A DNA stretch of 64,000 bases from Zea mays (GCF_902167145.1 NC_050098.1:34466501-34530500), one strand, 5' to 3'. Shown: positions 49,801-64,000, counted from the first letter of the stretch. Numbers and translations: made by a program. The notes: a model not told the origin generated them from the letters alone.

Positions 49801-52800
49801 AGAAGCCGTTAAATTTTTTTCAAGATGTATGCACTAAACAAAAGGCTCAACTTAAAATTTTGAAAAATAAGTTGATTAGCTCTCAAAATGACTATAAAGG
49901 TTTGCTAGAAAAATTTGAAGCTTTTGCAAATTTGAATTGTGAGCTATCAACTAAAATTGAGCAATTCGAGTCTAGTGCTACATCCACAGCTACCGATGAT
50001 GGCCTTATTAAAAAGAATGAAAAACTTAAGGCTAAATTAGCTAGCTCTCAAGAAGCTATTGAAAATTTGCTAGAGAAAATGGAAATTCTTAGCATACACA
50101 ACAATGAGCTAACTACTAAGCTAGAAAATATTGGTAGCACCCCAGGAGCATCTTTAGTTGAAATTCATAAAATTATTAAAAATGATGCTTCTACTTCTTG
50201 CTTTGATTTAATTGACGATTCTAACTCCTGCAACCAAGTTCTTGTTGAGAATATTGTTGTAGAAACATGTTCGGATGAGGCTGCAAAGGAAAATGAGCAA
50301 TTAAGGCAAGAAGTGTCTCGCCTTGGCAAGGCTTTGTATGACAAGAAAGGCAAAGCCAAACAAATCCGACCTCCACAGGATAACACCACTGCGGGAGTGA
50401 ACAAGCATATGGAGGGAGAAACCGTGATTTGTAGGCTATGCCACATGGAAGGCCATAAGTCTTTCCAGTGCAAGGCAATGACCGGCCGGGGATAAGCGAA
50501 AGCAAAAGCTCAAGCAAAAGCCAACAAGCAAAATCTCCAACACCTACATCAACAAGGTGGACAAAAAGGCTGCTACACCATATTTGATCAAGAAGAAAAA
50601 GAATGGAAAGGTGATAGCAATCAATGCCAACAAGCAAGCCAACAAAGGAAAGGGGGCCAAACGCATCTGGGTGCCAAAGAAAATAATTTCAACCATGAAA
50701 AGCACCAAGAAAGTTTGGATCCCGAAGGGAAGTGAGTAGTCCAAAGGACTTACGGGAAATTTGGAGACTTGGCAAATTAGGGATGTATATCATGGGATAC
50801 ATCATATTGGACCAAGTTTATTGCCAAGTGGGTTAGTAAATATTTTGGACCCAAATTTCCCCACCCATGACTAAGGTAACTAGATTTATTTTATTTCTTG
50901 TTTTTAGATATGCGTATCTACTTTTTTTGCCTCTAGTTTACCTTTCATGCCTAGTATTACATTTGGTATTTACTTTTGTTTAAATGTATGCATAGTAGGT
51001 AAATCACATGGTAGGATTGCTTGTTTTCAACTCATATTTATGAGCAAACCTACAAGGTTTAAACTGTTTAGTTAAGCACGACACATAGCTTATTAACCAT
51101 TCCTAAGTAAATGACACTAATGCTTTAAAAATCTTACATCCTACAATTAGTATCATCTAACTTATATGTGTCAAAGCTCGGATTATAGATAACTTGCCCC
51201 TCTTGATAATCAAATCAACGTGCATGTCCCCTACAAGTATTCAAAACTTGTATGCACACATCCAGGGGGAGGTTACTTTATAATCTAAAACATTGAGTCT
51301 AATAACCTTTTCAAGTCTATTTCATGTAAAAATCTCATTGTAAGGAAAATGAAGTCCCCGGAGAAAGACAACAAGCTTCCACTGCAAATCTACAAAAATT
51401 CTTGTCTCCAAGCCTTCCATTGGTTTCAATTAGTAACTTTGAGACTATATTCAACATTACTTACATGTCTTCTCCAGCATTTGGTTAGACTATATTTCAT
51501 ATCTTATACTTCCATGTTGCTACACATGCATAAGTGGTTAATCATATTCTGTTACCTATGCATAAGGAAGTTAGTCTAATCAAATCATGTCTTGCACCTC
51601 TATTTTTCACATGATTTTTCCTAAGTAGAAGATCTCTGTCAGGGGGAGTATTTCTTCGTCTCTAAAAAAGGGAGAAATTTCCTTCTAAAGGGAACACTTA
51701 TTTAGGGGGAGTAACAATTTGGTGTTTCAATTGGTATCCTACAATTGGGATCAATTGACAAATCCATTATGAGGGCAAGTCTTATTTGCTTCCTACATGC
51801 TTTTAATGTCTTCCTTTTCGGTGGTTGATGCCAAAGGGGGAGAAGTTTAGGGACCAAAGCAATGAAAACTGTATCAAACACCAAACACCACCAATTAAAA
51901 AATTTATTTCTTCAAGTGGTTTTGGTTCTTTGGTCTAAAATAGGAAGTAAGTGAATTATGGAGTTAGGGGAGGCTTAAGTCCATAATATCACTAAGTGGG
52001 GATAAAACATGCATCCTAGCAAGTAGATTGCATATTTTTATTCAAATGTTTGTTATATTTGCTTGCTTTGGTTGTGTTGTCATCAATCACCAAAAAGGGG
52101 GAGATTGTAAGGAAATTGGACCCCGAGCCATTTGGCTAAATGAGTTTTGGTGTTTGATGATTAACACAACTTGTGAACTAATGTGTTTGCTAGTGTTTAT
52201 GTTTATAGTTCACAGGATGCGAAGAGGATTGGACTAAGACACTGAGGATGCAACACCTCAAATAAAGACATAAAAAGAGCTTAGAAGTCCAAGACTCAAG
52301 ACCAAAGGAGCCCAAGAACAAAATACATAAGACCTAGAAGATGGGCTGTCAGCTAGCGCACCGGTGGCACAGAGTTGGCTCACCGGTGGCACACAGTTGG
52401 CTCACACAGTTGGCTCACTGGTGGCACACAGTTAGCGCACTGGTGGCACACAGTTGGTGCACAAGACAGCCAAAAGCGTTTCCATGAGAGGAGGCACTGG
52501 ACTGTCCGGTGTGCACCGGACAATCACTGTTCACTGTCCGGTGCACGTAACGGCTAGCTGACAGAACTAGCCGTTGGCTGCACACCGTTGGCACACAATT
52601 GGCTCACCGGTGGCACACAGTTGGCACACCGGTGGCACATAGTTGGAGCACAGGGCAACCAATAGAGTTTCCATGAGAGGAGGCACTAGACTGTCCAGTG
52701 TGCACCGGACAATCGATGTTCACTGTCCGGTGCACGTAACGGCTAGCTGTCAGAAATAGCCGTTGGCTGCACACCGTTGGCACACAGTTGGCTCACCGGT

Positions 52801-53853
52801 GGCACACTGTTGGCTCACCGTTGGCACACTGCTGGCGCACCGAACTGTCCGGTGTGTCATAAATAGCCGTTGGCTGCACACCGTTGGCACACAGTTGGCT
52901 CAGCGGTGGCACACAGTTGGCGCACCGTTGGCACACAGTTGGCACACCGTTGGCTGACAGGACTGTCCGGTGTGCCACCCTTACAACAGTCTGCTTTTCA
53001 ACGGCTAGTTGAGTTGGGGCCTATATATACTTCACTCAACCAGCCATTTGAAGGTGTGGGAGCCCAAGCAACATACTAAGGCATATTGTAGACATTTTCA
53101 AGTGCTCAAACACCCAAGTGCTTAATAGAATCACTCGGTAATTAGTGTAGGTACATTGCGAAGTGCTTAGGTTTGTTAGACCGCATTAGCGCTTGCTCTA
53201 GGTGAACCCTAGTTAGTTGAGTGAGTTTTGTAAAACCACACAACCCCTCGGCTCTTGCGCGAGCCATTGTAATTGTACCGAGTGGGGCGAGAGTCTTGCG
53301 AGACCGTGACAACCACGGTTGTGTCACGGCCGCCACCGTGTACCGGAGGGAACGAGGCCCGCGACGTTTCGGCCGGAAGCTCAATAGTGGAGACGACAGG
53401 GAGCGTCCGAGAGGAGCCAGAAGCGGAGCACCACTTACGCGTGGAGAAGGCCCATGGCTCTCTATGGAGTTACTCGACCGAGGTGCTTGGCCCTCGCGTG
53501 GGCTTCCCTTTGCGTAGGGGCACCAACAAGGATTAGTAGGGACCTTGCGTGGTTCCGGTTACCTCGGTAAAAATACCGGCGTCATCCACGAGAGTTTGCA
53601 TCTCTACCTTGCTCTTTAACTTCCACATTTATATTAAGCATTTAAGTTTCAATCTTGTCTTTATGCTTATATAGTGTAGATTGAAACTTAGCCATTGCGG
53701 TAGAGATAACAACACTTAGAAAAAACCTAGTTTGTACATTCTAATTTGATTATTTGCATAAGTTTTGATCTAGGGATTTATTTGTGACCTAGTTTAGTAA
53801 AAGTTTTAGAAGTCTAATTCACTCCCCCTCTTAGGCGTCACCTGTTTCCTACA
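46819..53853 (+). mobile_element. Element E: gag-only Sirevirus-type copia element
   Basis: A full insertion flanked by ATACT (46814-46818 and 53854-53858). The LTRs are 46819-48544 and 52106-53853, both starting TGTAAGGAAA and ending GTTTCCTACA. A perfect initiator-Met primer-binding site TGGTATCAGAGC lies at 48547-48558. The internal 3.6 kb encode only gag (48626-50739). There is no integrase, RT or RNase H. Before the 3' LTR are several AGGGGGAG purine tracts. It is a non-autonomous derivative that would depend on a related element. Confidence 0.9.
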
Positions 53854-56800
53854 ATACTTTCTGACCAAGGGCATATCGCTGTGCATGGGAGCCAAGAGGC
53901 TGCCAGGAGAGCCAAAGGGAACTGGACAGATTCGAAGGCCATCCATAACATAGATGAAGCCGAAGCTCATCAACAGTATAAGCATAAAAGAGACAAGGCT
54001 GCTTCAGCATATCAACCAAAGCCCATGCTTTTGTGCGAAGACATAGCCGAGTAGAAGGTGCTGTTGGGATCCCAATTGTCTGATGAACAGGAGAAAACTT
54101 TGTTGAGATTCCTGTTCAACAACAAGGATGTTTTGCTTGGTCAGCCCATGATCTTTGTGGTGTCAATAGAGATGTCATTGAGCACTCAATCAATGTAGAC
54201 CCGGCCATTAGTTCAAGAAAGCAGAAGCTTCAGAAAATGTCCGATGATAATGCCGAAGTTGCACGAAACGAAGTCAAAAGGCTACTGAGTGTCGGTGTTA
54301 TCAGAGAAGTAACATACCCAGAATGGCTGGCCAATTGATGGTGAATAAAGCTAATGGAAATGGAGAATGTGCATTTACTTCGTATATCTCGATAAGGCAT
54401 GCTCGACGGATGAATTCCCATTGCCAATAATAGATTCTCTTGTGGATGCAGCGGCTACTTCAGAGCTCATGAGCTTATTGGATTGCTACTCAGGTTATCA
54501 TCAATTTTGGATGAAGAAGGAGGATGAGCCTAAGACAAGCTTCATAACCCCTAGTGGGACTTACTGCTACCTTTGGATGCCTAAGGGGCTCAAGAATGCT
54601 GGAGGAAGCTTCAGCAGAATGACTGCCAAAGTTCTCGTCTCTCAGATTTGCAGCAATGTTCTGACGTATGTCGATGACATCATAGTGAAAAGCACGAAGC
54701 AAGAACATCATGTTGTCGATTTACAAGAAACATTTGCTAATTTCAGAAGAACTGGTCTCAAACTAAATCCAGAAAAATGTGTCTTCGGAGTGAAGAAGGG
54801 AAAATTTCTTGGTTGTTTGGTATCAACAAAGGGGATCGAAGCCAATCCAAGTAAGATAGAATCTATACTTCAGATGGAGCCCCCAAAGTCACGAAAAGGT
54901 GCTCAGAGGTTGACAGGAAGGCTGGCATCATTGGATAGATTTATTTCAAGATTAGCAGAGACGAACTTGCCATTCTTTATAGTGCTGAAGTCAGCCGAAG
55001 TCTTCCAATGGGGACCAACTCAGCAAAAAGCCTTCGAAGAACTGAAGCAGTATTTGATAGAATTAACAACCTTAACCCCACCTTCGTTAGGAACTCCATT
55101 GCTGATGTATGTAGCTGCTTCCCACGCTGCGGTTAGTGTAGTGCTGGTGCAACAAAAGCAGGATGGCCAAGCAAAGAAACAAGTGCCAGTGTACTTCGTC
55201 TCCGAAGTACTTAGCGCATCAAAGAAAAATTACACAGAGTTGGAGAAGGTACTATATGCTGTACTAATGGCTTCCAGGAAGCTTCGGCATTATTTCCAAA
55301 CATACCATATCATATTACTTTCTTCACAACCCCTCAAGGATATAATGATGTTGGGGGCCTTCGGCTTCTGAAGGTCCTCAAAAACATGATTTAACAATGT
55401 TTCTGGAGTATAATGTGTGAACAGGTATCTTCGGACTCAAATCGGTATCACAGTGGGAGAAGCCCAAAGAATACGAAGGTTGACACAGCGCCGAAGCAGT
55501 GAGCAGGAAAGCTTCGGCGTGATAGCAGAAAAGGAAACCGACTTAAAGATGAAAAGGCTATTCAGACCTCGGTGGATTACTATAGAATTACTACCAAATG
55601 TAAAGGGCATGGATGTAATTTTACATGAGCTATGTCCCGTGCCTATAAATATGTGAACAGTGCCCCCAGACTGTTCACGCTGACTTGGCATTTACTTTTG
55701 CGTCACGCTTGTATTTTTACCTTCTTTCAAGCCGAAGGTACATTTGTAATTCGATATCATTTATATTTTTCCATAATGATAATATAGAAATGAGTTGATA
55801 ATTATTGTCGGCGTTTCGAGACCGGGGGGTCCCCGAGCCGACGAGTGAGTGTGCCGCGTGCCCCAGCCCAGATGGGTCGAGCGCGTGGGCGAGCGCGAAG
55901 GGGGGAGAAGCGAGGTGGCCGAAGACGGGCGTGAGAGAGGTGGAGATCCCGCGGCCTTCGTGTTCATCCCGCGCCCAGGTCGGGTGCGCTTGCAGTAGGG
56001 GGGTTACAAGCGTCCACGCGGGTGAGGGAAGCGAGCGGCCCTAAGAGAGCGCTTGTCCCGTCCTCGTCCCGCGCGGCCAACCTTCTCTAAGAAGGCCCTG
56101 GTCCTTCCTTTTATAGGCGTAAGGAGAGGATCCAGGTGTACAATGGGGGTGTAGCAGAGTGCTACGTGTCTAGTGGAGGGAGAGCTAGCGCCCTAAGTAC
56201 ATGCCAATGTGGCAGCCGGAGAGATCTTGGCACCCTGCTGGCGTGATGTCGTGGCTGTCGGAGGAGCAACGGAGCCTGGCGGGGGGACAGCTGTCGGAGT
56301 GGTCGAGTCCTTGCTGACGTCCACCTGCTTCCGTAAGGGAGCTGAGAGCCACCGTCGTCACAGAGCTTGTGGGGCTCCATCATTGCCCATCTGGCTGAGC
56401 TAGCCAGATGGGACACCGGTCTTGTTCTCCATGACCCGAGTCGGCTCGGGGTAGGATGATGATGGCGCTTCCTGTTGACGTGGTGGGCCTGTGCCCTAGG
56501 TCGGGCGACGTGGGGGCTCCTCCGAAGCCGGGGTCGAGTCTGTCTTCCGTGGCCGAGGCCGAGCCCGATCCCCCGGGTCGGGCGAGGCGGAGATCGTTCG
56601 GCAGAGGCCCGGGCGGAGTCCGAGCCCTGGGGTCGGGCGAAGCGGAGTTCGTCGTCTTCCGGGTCTTAGCCCGAGTCCGAGCCCTGGGGTCGGGCGGAGC
56701 GGAGTTCGCCGTCTTCCGGGTCTTAGCCCGAGTCCGAGCCCTGGGGTCGGGCGGAGCGGAGTTCGCCGTCTTCCGGGTCTTAGCCCGAGTCCGAGCCCTG

Positions 56801-59800
56801 GGGTCGGGCGGAGCGGAGTTCGCCGTCTTCCAGGTCTTAGCCCGAGTCCGAGCCCTGGGGTCGGGCGGAGCGGAGTTCGCCGTCTTCCGGGTCTTAGCCC
56901 GAGTCCGAGCCCTGGGTCGGGCGGAGCGGAGCTTCCTATGGCGCCTTTGGCAAGGCCTGACTGCCTGTCAGACTCACTCTGCTGAGTGGCACCGCAGTCG
57001 GAGTGGCGCAGGCGGCGCTGTCCTTCTGTCAGACCGGTCAGTGGTGCGGCGGAGTGACGGTGGTCACTTCGGCTCTGTCGGGGGGCGCGCGTCAGGATAA
57101 AGGTGTCAGGCCACCTTTGCGTTAAATGCTCCTGCAACTCGGTCAGTTGGTGCGGCGATTTGGTCAGGGTTGCTTCTTAGCGAAGCCAAGGCCTCGGGCG
57201 AGCCGGAGATGCGTCCGCCGTTAAAAGGGGGGCCTCGGGCGAGACGGAAGTCCCTCGAGGTCGGCTGCCCTTGGCCGAGGCTAGGCTCGGGCGAAGCGTG
57301 ATCGAGTCACTCGTATGGACTGATCCCTGACTTAATCGCACCCATCAGGCCTCTGCAGCTTTATGCTGATGGGGGTTACCATGTGAGAATTAGGCGTCTT
57401 GAGGGTACCCCTAATTATGGTCCCCGACAGTAGCCCCCGAGCCTCGAAGGGAGTGTTAGCACTCGCTTGGAGGCTTTCGTCGCACTTTTTTGCAAGGGGA
57501 CCAGCCTTTCTTGGTTGCATTTTGTTCCAGTGGGTGCGCGCGAGCGCACCCGCCGGGTGTAGCCCCCGAGGCCTCGGAGGAGTGGTTTCACTCCTTCGAG
57601 GTCTTAATGCCTTGCGTAATGCTTCGGCTGGTCTGGTTGTTCCCTCATGCGAACTGGCCGTAGCCCGGGTGCACGGTCGGGGCCCAAGCTCTCGGGCTGG
57701 TATGTTGACGCTGTCAACGGTCTGGCCGGAGCCGGGTTTGCGAGAGCAGCCCCCGAGCCTCCGCACAGGGCGAGAGGACGATCAGGGACAGACTCGGCTT
57801 TTTTACATACGCCCCTGCGTCGCCTTTCCGCAAGGAGGAGGGGGGAGAGCGCCATGTTACCCTCGATGGGCACCGAACATGGTGTCTCCGGTGAGCTGCA
57901 AGCGGGTGATCCGAGTGGACGTCGGTGCCCCGTTCGTTGGGGGTCGGCTAGGGGCCCAGAGGCACGCCCAAAAGTACCTGCGGGTGATCTGCCGGACCCG
58001 GTCCCCTGGCGACGGGGTCCGAGGGCTCGATGTCTCCCTCCGATGGGATTCCGTTACAAGATCGTTCCCGCTGGTCTCGGAAATGTCCTAGGGTACCTCG
58101 GGAGCGCAGCCCGAGCCTCGGTTATGTATCGAACGTACCCCTGGTCATCCCTCGCTCGGTGTCTGAGGCGAATGTGAACCCTTCGGGGCCAGCCTTCGAA
58201 CCCCTGATCAGTAATGGGCGTGGAGCACGAGTAGCCTGAGGCGGCCATGGAGCCCTTCGGGGGCCCGGCCTTCGAACCCCTGACCAGTAGTGGGTGTCGG
58301 GCCCACGCGATCTGAGGCGATTGTTGAACCCTTCGGAGGGCCAGCCTTCGAACCTCTGATCAGTAGGGGGGGCTCGGAGCCCGGTTCCTTCGCAGAGAAG
58401 GATCCTTTTCGGGGTATCCCCCTTTCCCGGTCCCTGTTGCAAGAGATAGAGAAAGAGGAAAAAAGGAAAAAAGGATACGAAATCGAACGACGTGGCGTAC
58501 CTTTTTTGGCGCGGTAATTACGGCGAAGGCGAAGCGTCGCCCGCCGTTCCTGCCAGAGGCGCCGCCTGTCCCGCCGCGGAGTTAATGCGACGGGGCGAGT
58601 GGTTGGCGGGGCGGCCGTTGCGCGTGCGCGAGCCGTTCGAAGAACGGATCACGGGCGCACCGTCTTCACGCCGTGGGAGGAGGCTCTCTTGCTGTCCCTG
58701 GATGGGACGTGAGCCTGGCTGACGACGTGACTGCTGCTCCCGCCCGCCTGCCACCGTCATTACTGCCGGCCCACTTTCGGCCGCATTGACCGTCGCGCCA
58801 GGCTGGCGCTGCTGGGTCGTGCGCTGGGTCGCCTCGAGTCGCGGCATAGGTTCCGCAACCGAAGAGGTGCGACGGTGGTGCAAGTGGCGGTGCGGTTGCT
58901 TGCATGCAGTAACTGGCGCGCTGGTTGCGTGACGCGTGGGCCTGGGCCTCCAAGCTGGCGTGTCAGAAGTCGGAGAAGCGCGTCCACCTGGCGCGGTTGC
59001 ATGCCGCCTGCATGGCTGCCCGCCCCTTCCGCCCGTTGGTCTGGGCAAAACGACGCTTCGCCTAAGTCTCGCCTGTTGATTATCTGAAACGCTTCACCAA
59101 GCATGAGTCGCCCCGTGTCAAGGTGACGAGTGAGGTATCCGTATCCCGGAGGCGTAGGAGTCCCTCGGCTCGATCGGCCTTGTTGTCTGAGGCTCCTCTA
59201 GCTCAGTTAAAGGGACCCCTTGGCCGCTCTTCGATGAGCCGAGGCCAGGGGTAGCGATATCAGTACGAACAGAGGCGGAGTTGGCTCGAAAATGGGAACC
59301 TGGTTGGCCGGAGCCTAGCCGGGTTGCCCGTCAGCGGGGCTGACTGTGGAGTTGATCAGCCGAGGCCTCGGGACGGGCTGGCGCCCTTGGAAGATGGTTG
59401 GCCGAGGCCCCGGGGGTAACCGGCTGAGCCGCCTGCTCGGGCCGGATTCCCGGAGAAGTCCCTGGACCGCGTCGCCGTCCGAGGCTGGGTCGGATCTCGC
59501 TGAAGGCGTCGTCGATGCCGAGGGTGCTACAGCCCCCTTCCAGCGTGAAGATCCGAGCCTGCAGGATCAGATTATCTTGTAGCGTGTGCCTTCTGCGGCC
59601 GCCGAGGCCAGAAAACACACCCTCGCCGCGTTGTAAAGCCGCGTCCCTTTTCCTCTTATTTCGAGCATCTGGACTTTCCGTCGGTAACAGGGATGTTTGT
59701 GTGGGCGAGAGTTGCTTCTCGCGGAAGGTGATGAGTGAGGTATCCGTATCCCAGAGGCGTGGGAGTCCCTCGGCTCGGTCGGCCTTGCCGCTTACGCGTA

Positions 59801-62800
59801 CTTTCGCCCGTCCACGAGGCCCTGTCACTGATTCAGTCGAGAAGGCTTGAAGGACCGCCTCGGCAGAAGAGCTTCCGAACGTGAAGACTTGTTTGGTCCG
59901 CGGAATCACTTTATCCGAACGCGAGTTACTTATCGCAGAAGGTGATGAGTGAGGTATCCGTATCCCGGAGGCGTAGGAGTCCCTCGGCTCGGTCAGCCTT
60001 GGCTGCTTACGTGTACTCCATCATTTCCAGGATCCGCTTTTCGAAGTAGTCAAAAAGCACGAAAGAAATTCTGCTAAAAAGAGATCCTTTTTCGAGGAAA
60101 ATTTCGACGCGGAGGGGGTCTCCCCCCTTTTAGCCCCCGAGGGAGGGTCGGGCTTTGCCGAGGCGAGGCCGACCCTTCCTTGATGACTAAACTTTGCGTG
60201 GGTGCGAGGTATATGAACAACTTGAAAACATCTTAAGGGTAGAAGCGACGTAGCTGTTTGATGTTCCAAGCGTTGCCGTAGATCTCGCCTTGATTGTTGG
60301 CCAGCTTGTACGTTCCGGGCTTCAGGACTTTGGCGATGACGAATGGCCCCTCCCAGGGGGGCGTGAGCTTGTGCCTCCCTCGGGCGTCTTGCCGCAGCCG
60401 AAGCACCAGATCGCCCACCTGGAGGTCTCGGGACCGGACCCCTCGGGCGTGGTAGCGTCGCAGGGACTGCTGGTACCGCGCCGAGTGTAGTAAGGCCTTG
60501 TCCCGAGCCTCTTCCAGTTGGTCCAGCGATTCTTCTCGGCTAGCTTGGTTGCTTTGATCGTTGTAGGCCCTCGTCCTCGGGGAGCCGTATTCCAGGTCAG
60601 TGGGTAAGATGGCCTCGGCCCCGTAGACCAGGAAGAACGGCGTGAAACCCGTGGCTCGGCTCGGCGTCGTCCTCAGGCTCCAGACCACTGAGGGGAGTTC
60701 CTTCATCCATCGCTTGCCGAACTTGTTGAGGCCGTTGTAAATCCGAGGCTTGAGCCCTTGTAGAACCATGCCGTTGGCACGCTCTACTTGCCCATTCGAC
60801 ATGGGATGAGCCACGGCAGCCCAGTCCACCCGGATGTGGTGATCCTCGCAAAAATCCAAGAATTTTCTGCCGGTGAACTGGGTACCGTTGTCGGTGATGA
60901 TGGAGTTTGGGACCCCGAAGCGATGGATGATGTTGGTGAAGAACGCCATCGCCTGCTCGGACCTGATGCTGTTCAGGGGTCGGACCTCGATCCACTTGGA
61001 GAATTTGTCGATGGCGACCAGCAGGTGCGTGTAGCCCCCGGGCGCCTTCTGCAAGGGACCGACGAGGTCCAGACCCCATACAGCGAAGGGCCAGGTGATG
61101 GGTATCGTCTGCAGAGCCTGAGCGGGCAGGTGGGTCTGCTTCGCATAGAATTGGCACCCTTCGCAGGTGTGGACAATTCTAGTGGCGTCAGCCACCGCCG
61201 TTGGCCAGTAGAAGCCTTGCCGGAAGGCATTCCTGACAAGGGCTCGAGGCGCTGCATGATGGCCGCAAGCCCCCGAGTGTATTTCTTGCAGGAGTTCCTG
61301 ACCTTCGGTGATGGAGATGCATCGCTGGAGGATGCCCGAGGGGCTCCGGTGGTAGAGCTCCTCCTCATCGCCCAGCAAGACGAACGACTTGGCGCGTCGA
61401 GCTACCCGCCGAGCCTCGGCTTGGTCGAGGGGTAGATCTCCCTGGCGGAGATATCGCAGGTACGGGGCCTGCCAATTTCGATCAGGCGTGGCCCCGCTCT
61501 GCTCCTCCTCGACGTGCAGTGCCTCGGCCCCTAGGGCCGAGGGTACCTCGGGCCGAACCGAGGGCGCCTCGGGCTGAGCCGAGGGTGCCTCGGGCTGAGT
61601 CGAGGGTGCCTCGGGCTCGGGCGAGTCGTCGACCTTGACGGAGGGTTGGTGCAGATCCCGGGAGAAGACGTCCGGGGGGACCGTCGTTCGCCCCGAGGCT
61701 ATTTTAGCCAGCTCGTCTGTAGTCTCGTTGTAGCGCCGAGCGATGTGGTTGAGCTCGAGCCCGAAGAACTTGTCTTCCAGGCGCCGAACCTCATCGCAGT
61801 AGGCCTCCATCTTCGGGTCGCGGCAGTGGGAGTTCTTCATGACTTGGTTGATGACGAGCTGCGAGTCACCGCGGGCGTCGAGGCGTCTGACCCCTAGCTC
61901 GATGGTGATCCGCAACCCGTTGACCAGAGCTTCGTACTCGGCCACATTGTTGGACGCCGGGAAATGGAGGCGTAGCACGTAGCGTAGGTGCTTCCCGAGG
62001 GGTGAGATGAAGAGCAGGCCCGTGCCGGCTCCCGTCTTCATCAGCGACCCGTCGAAAAACATGGTCCAGAGCTCCGGTTGGATCGGAGCCGTCGGCAGCT
62101 GGGTGTCGACCCATTCAGCTACGAAGTCCGCCAACACCTGGGACTTGATGGCTTTCCGTGGGGCGAACGAGATCGTTTCGCCCATGATTTCCACTGCCCA
62201 CTTTGCGATCCTGCCCGAGGCCTCTCGGCACTGGATGATCTCCCCCAGGGGGAAGGATGACACTACAGTTACCGGATGAGACTCGAAGTAGTGTCGTAAC
62301 TTCCGCCTTGTCAGGATCACAGCATACAGCAGCTTCTGAACTTGCGGGTAGCGGATCTTGGTCTCGGACAATACTTCGCTGACGAAGTAGACTGGCCTCT
62401 GAACGGGCAATGCATGCCCTTCTTCTTGCCTCTCGACTACAATCGCGGCGCTAACCACCTGAGTGGTAGCGGCGACGTAGACCAAGAGGGCTTCTCCATC
62501 AGCTGGGGGCACCAAGACAGGCGCCTTTGTAAGGAGCGCCTTCAGGTTCCCGAGGGCTTTCTCGGCCTCAGGTGTCCAAGCGAAACTCTCGGCCTTCCTT
62601 AAGAGGCGGTACAGAGGCAGACCTCTTTCGCCGAGGCGTGAGATGAAGCGGCTCAGGGCCGCGAGGCATCCCATGACCCTCTGTACGCCTTTTAAGTCCT
62701 TGATGGGTCCCATGCTGGTGATAGCTACGATCTTCTCCGGGTTGGCTTCGATGCCTCGCTCGGAGACGATAAACCCCAGGAGCATGCCCCGGTGCACCCC

Positions 62801-64000
62801 GAAGACACACTTCTCAGGATTGAGCTTGACTCCTTTCGCCTTGAGACATCGGAATGTCACTCCAAGGTCGGAGAGGAGGTCAGAAGCCTTCCTTGTCTTG
62901 ACTACGATGTCATCGACGTAGGCCTCGACTGTGCGACCGATGTGTTCGCCGAACACATGGTTCATGCACCGCTGGTACGTCGCGCCCGCATTCCTCAGAC
63001 CGAACGGCATGGGGACATAGCAGTACATGCCGAACGGCGTGATGAAAGAAGTCGCGAGTTGGTCGGACTCTTTCATCCGGATCTGGTGATACCCTGAGTA
63101 GGCATCGAGGAAGGACAGGGTTTCGCACCCAGCAGTGGAATCCACGATTTGATCGATGCGAGGCAGAGGGTAGGGAACCTTCGGACATGCTTTGTTGAGA
63201 CCAGTGTAGTCTACACACATCCGCCATTTCCCCCCTTTTTTCCTCACAAGCACAGGGTTGGCAAGCCATTTGGGATGGAATACCTCTTTGATGAACCCCG
63301 CTGCCATTAGCTTGTGGATCTCCTTGCCTATCGCTCTGCGCTTCTCCTCGTCGAATCGGCGCAGAGGCTGCCTGACGGGTCGGGCTCCGGCCCGAATATC
63401 CAGCGAGTGCTCGGCGACATCCCTCGGTATGCCGGGCATGTCCGAGGGACTCCACGCAAAGACGTCGGCGTTTGCGCGGAGAAAGTCGACGAGCACTGCT
63501 TCCTATTTGGGGTCGAGCCCGGAACCAATCTGGATCTGCTTGGAGGTGTCGCCACTGGGGTCGAGTGGGACGGCCTTAACCGTCTCCGCTGGCTCGAAGT
63601 TGCCGGCATGACGCTTCACGTCTGGCACCTCTTTGGAGAGGTTCTCCAGGTCGGCGATGAGGGCCTCGGACTCGGCGAGGGCCTCGGCGTACTCCACGCA
63701 CTCCACGTCGCATTCGAACGCGTGTTTGTACGTGGGGCCGACGGTGATGACCCCGTTGGGGCCCGGCATCTTGAGCTTCAGGTAGGTGTAGTTGGGGACG
63801 GCCATGAACTTCGCGTAGCATGGCCTTCCCAGTACCGTGTGGTAGGTTCCTCGGAACCCGACCACCTCGAACGTCAAGGTCTCCCTTCGGAAGTTGGAGG
63901 GCGTTCCGAAGCAGACGGGGAGGTCGAGTCGTCCGAGGGGCTGGACGCGCTTCCCAGGGATGATCCCGTGGAAGGGCGCAGCGCCTGCTCGGACGGAGGA

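Larger units (their letters stand above)
45582..55805 (+). mobile_element. Element D: Huck/Grande-like Ty3/gypsy deletion derivative
   Basis: A plus-strand gypsy element with a 5' LTR, the first gag codons, protease and RT, ending in an LTR at 55349. Gag is deleted, and so are RNase H and integrase. The copia element E is inserted in its protease-RT spacer with an ATACT duplication, and element G is inserted in its right LTR. The two LTRs are only distantly alike, so the right LTR may come from a related but different element. Confidence 0.7.

Overview
The window is plant nuclear DNA, almost certainly maize (Zea mays) or a close relative. It is dominated by nested LTR retrotransposons of the kinds that fill maize intergenic space: Tat/Retand-type and Tekay-type Ty3/gypsy elements, and Sirevirus-type Ty1/copia elements. 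It also holds a Tourist-like MITE, a CACTA end and one Mutator-like element (MULE). I recognised no ordinary single-copy host gene, rRNA, tRNA or CRISPR array.

Left block (1-34349). A degenerate gypsy gag fragment (1-900) is followed by an old plus-strand copia LTR. That LTR is split by element A (1417-34024, minus strand, TSD GGTTT on both sides), a Tat/Retand-lineage gypsy element. The pol gene of A is split by element B (9620-28994, minus strand, TSD GGCTT), a Tekay-like chromovirus with 3.3-kb LTRs. The 5' LTR of B is in turn broken by element C (20613-27450, minus strand), a Ji/Opie-like Sirevirus that lost its 3' end and 3' LTR together with about 340 bp of the B LTR. The insertion order was therefore old LTR, then A, then B, then C.

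Middle island (34350-43667). This low-copy stretch holds an (AT)n microsatellite, a degenerate tandem repeat, a Tourist-like MITE (35996-36332, TSD TTA) and the most interesting object of the window: an apparently complete 3.86-kb MULE (36701-40555) with ~85-bp terminal inverted repeats and an 8-bp target duplication (CCAACGAG). The MULE carries a spliced gene that can be read without interruption as an 826-residue FAR1/Jittery-type transposase with FAR1 DNA-binding, MULE DDE and SWIM zinc-finger domains. To its right lie copia LTR and gag remnants and the 3' end of a CACTA element.

Right block (43668-64000). A Sirevirus-like LTR (F) is interrupted by a Huck/Grande-like gypsy derivative (D, plus strand), which lost its gag and whose reverse transcriptase is fused directly to an LTR. 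D contains a complete Sirevirus-type element E (46819-53853, TSD ATACT) that carries gag only, with several polypurine tracts and LTRs full of short tandem repeats. The LTR at the right end of D is interrupted by element G (55806 to beyond the window, minus strand), a younger relative of A with an intact 1087-codon pol frame.

The host contributes little visible coding sequence; nearly all coding capacity is gag, protease, reverse transcriptase, RNase H and integrase of the elements. Less expected coding features are an extra coiled-coil ORF upstream of gag in B, antisense gene-like modules between pol and the 3' LTR of A and G, and an identical in-frame UAG between protease and reverse transcriptase in A and G.
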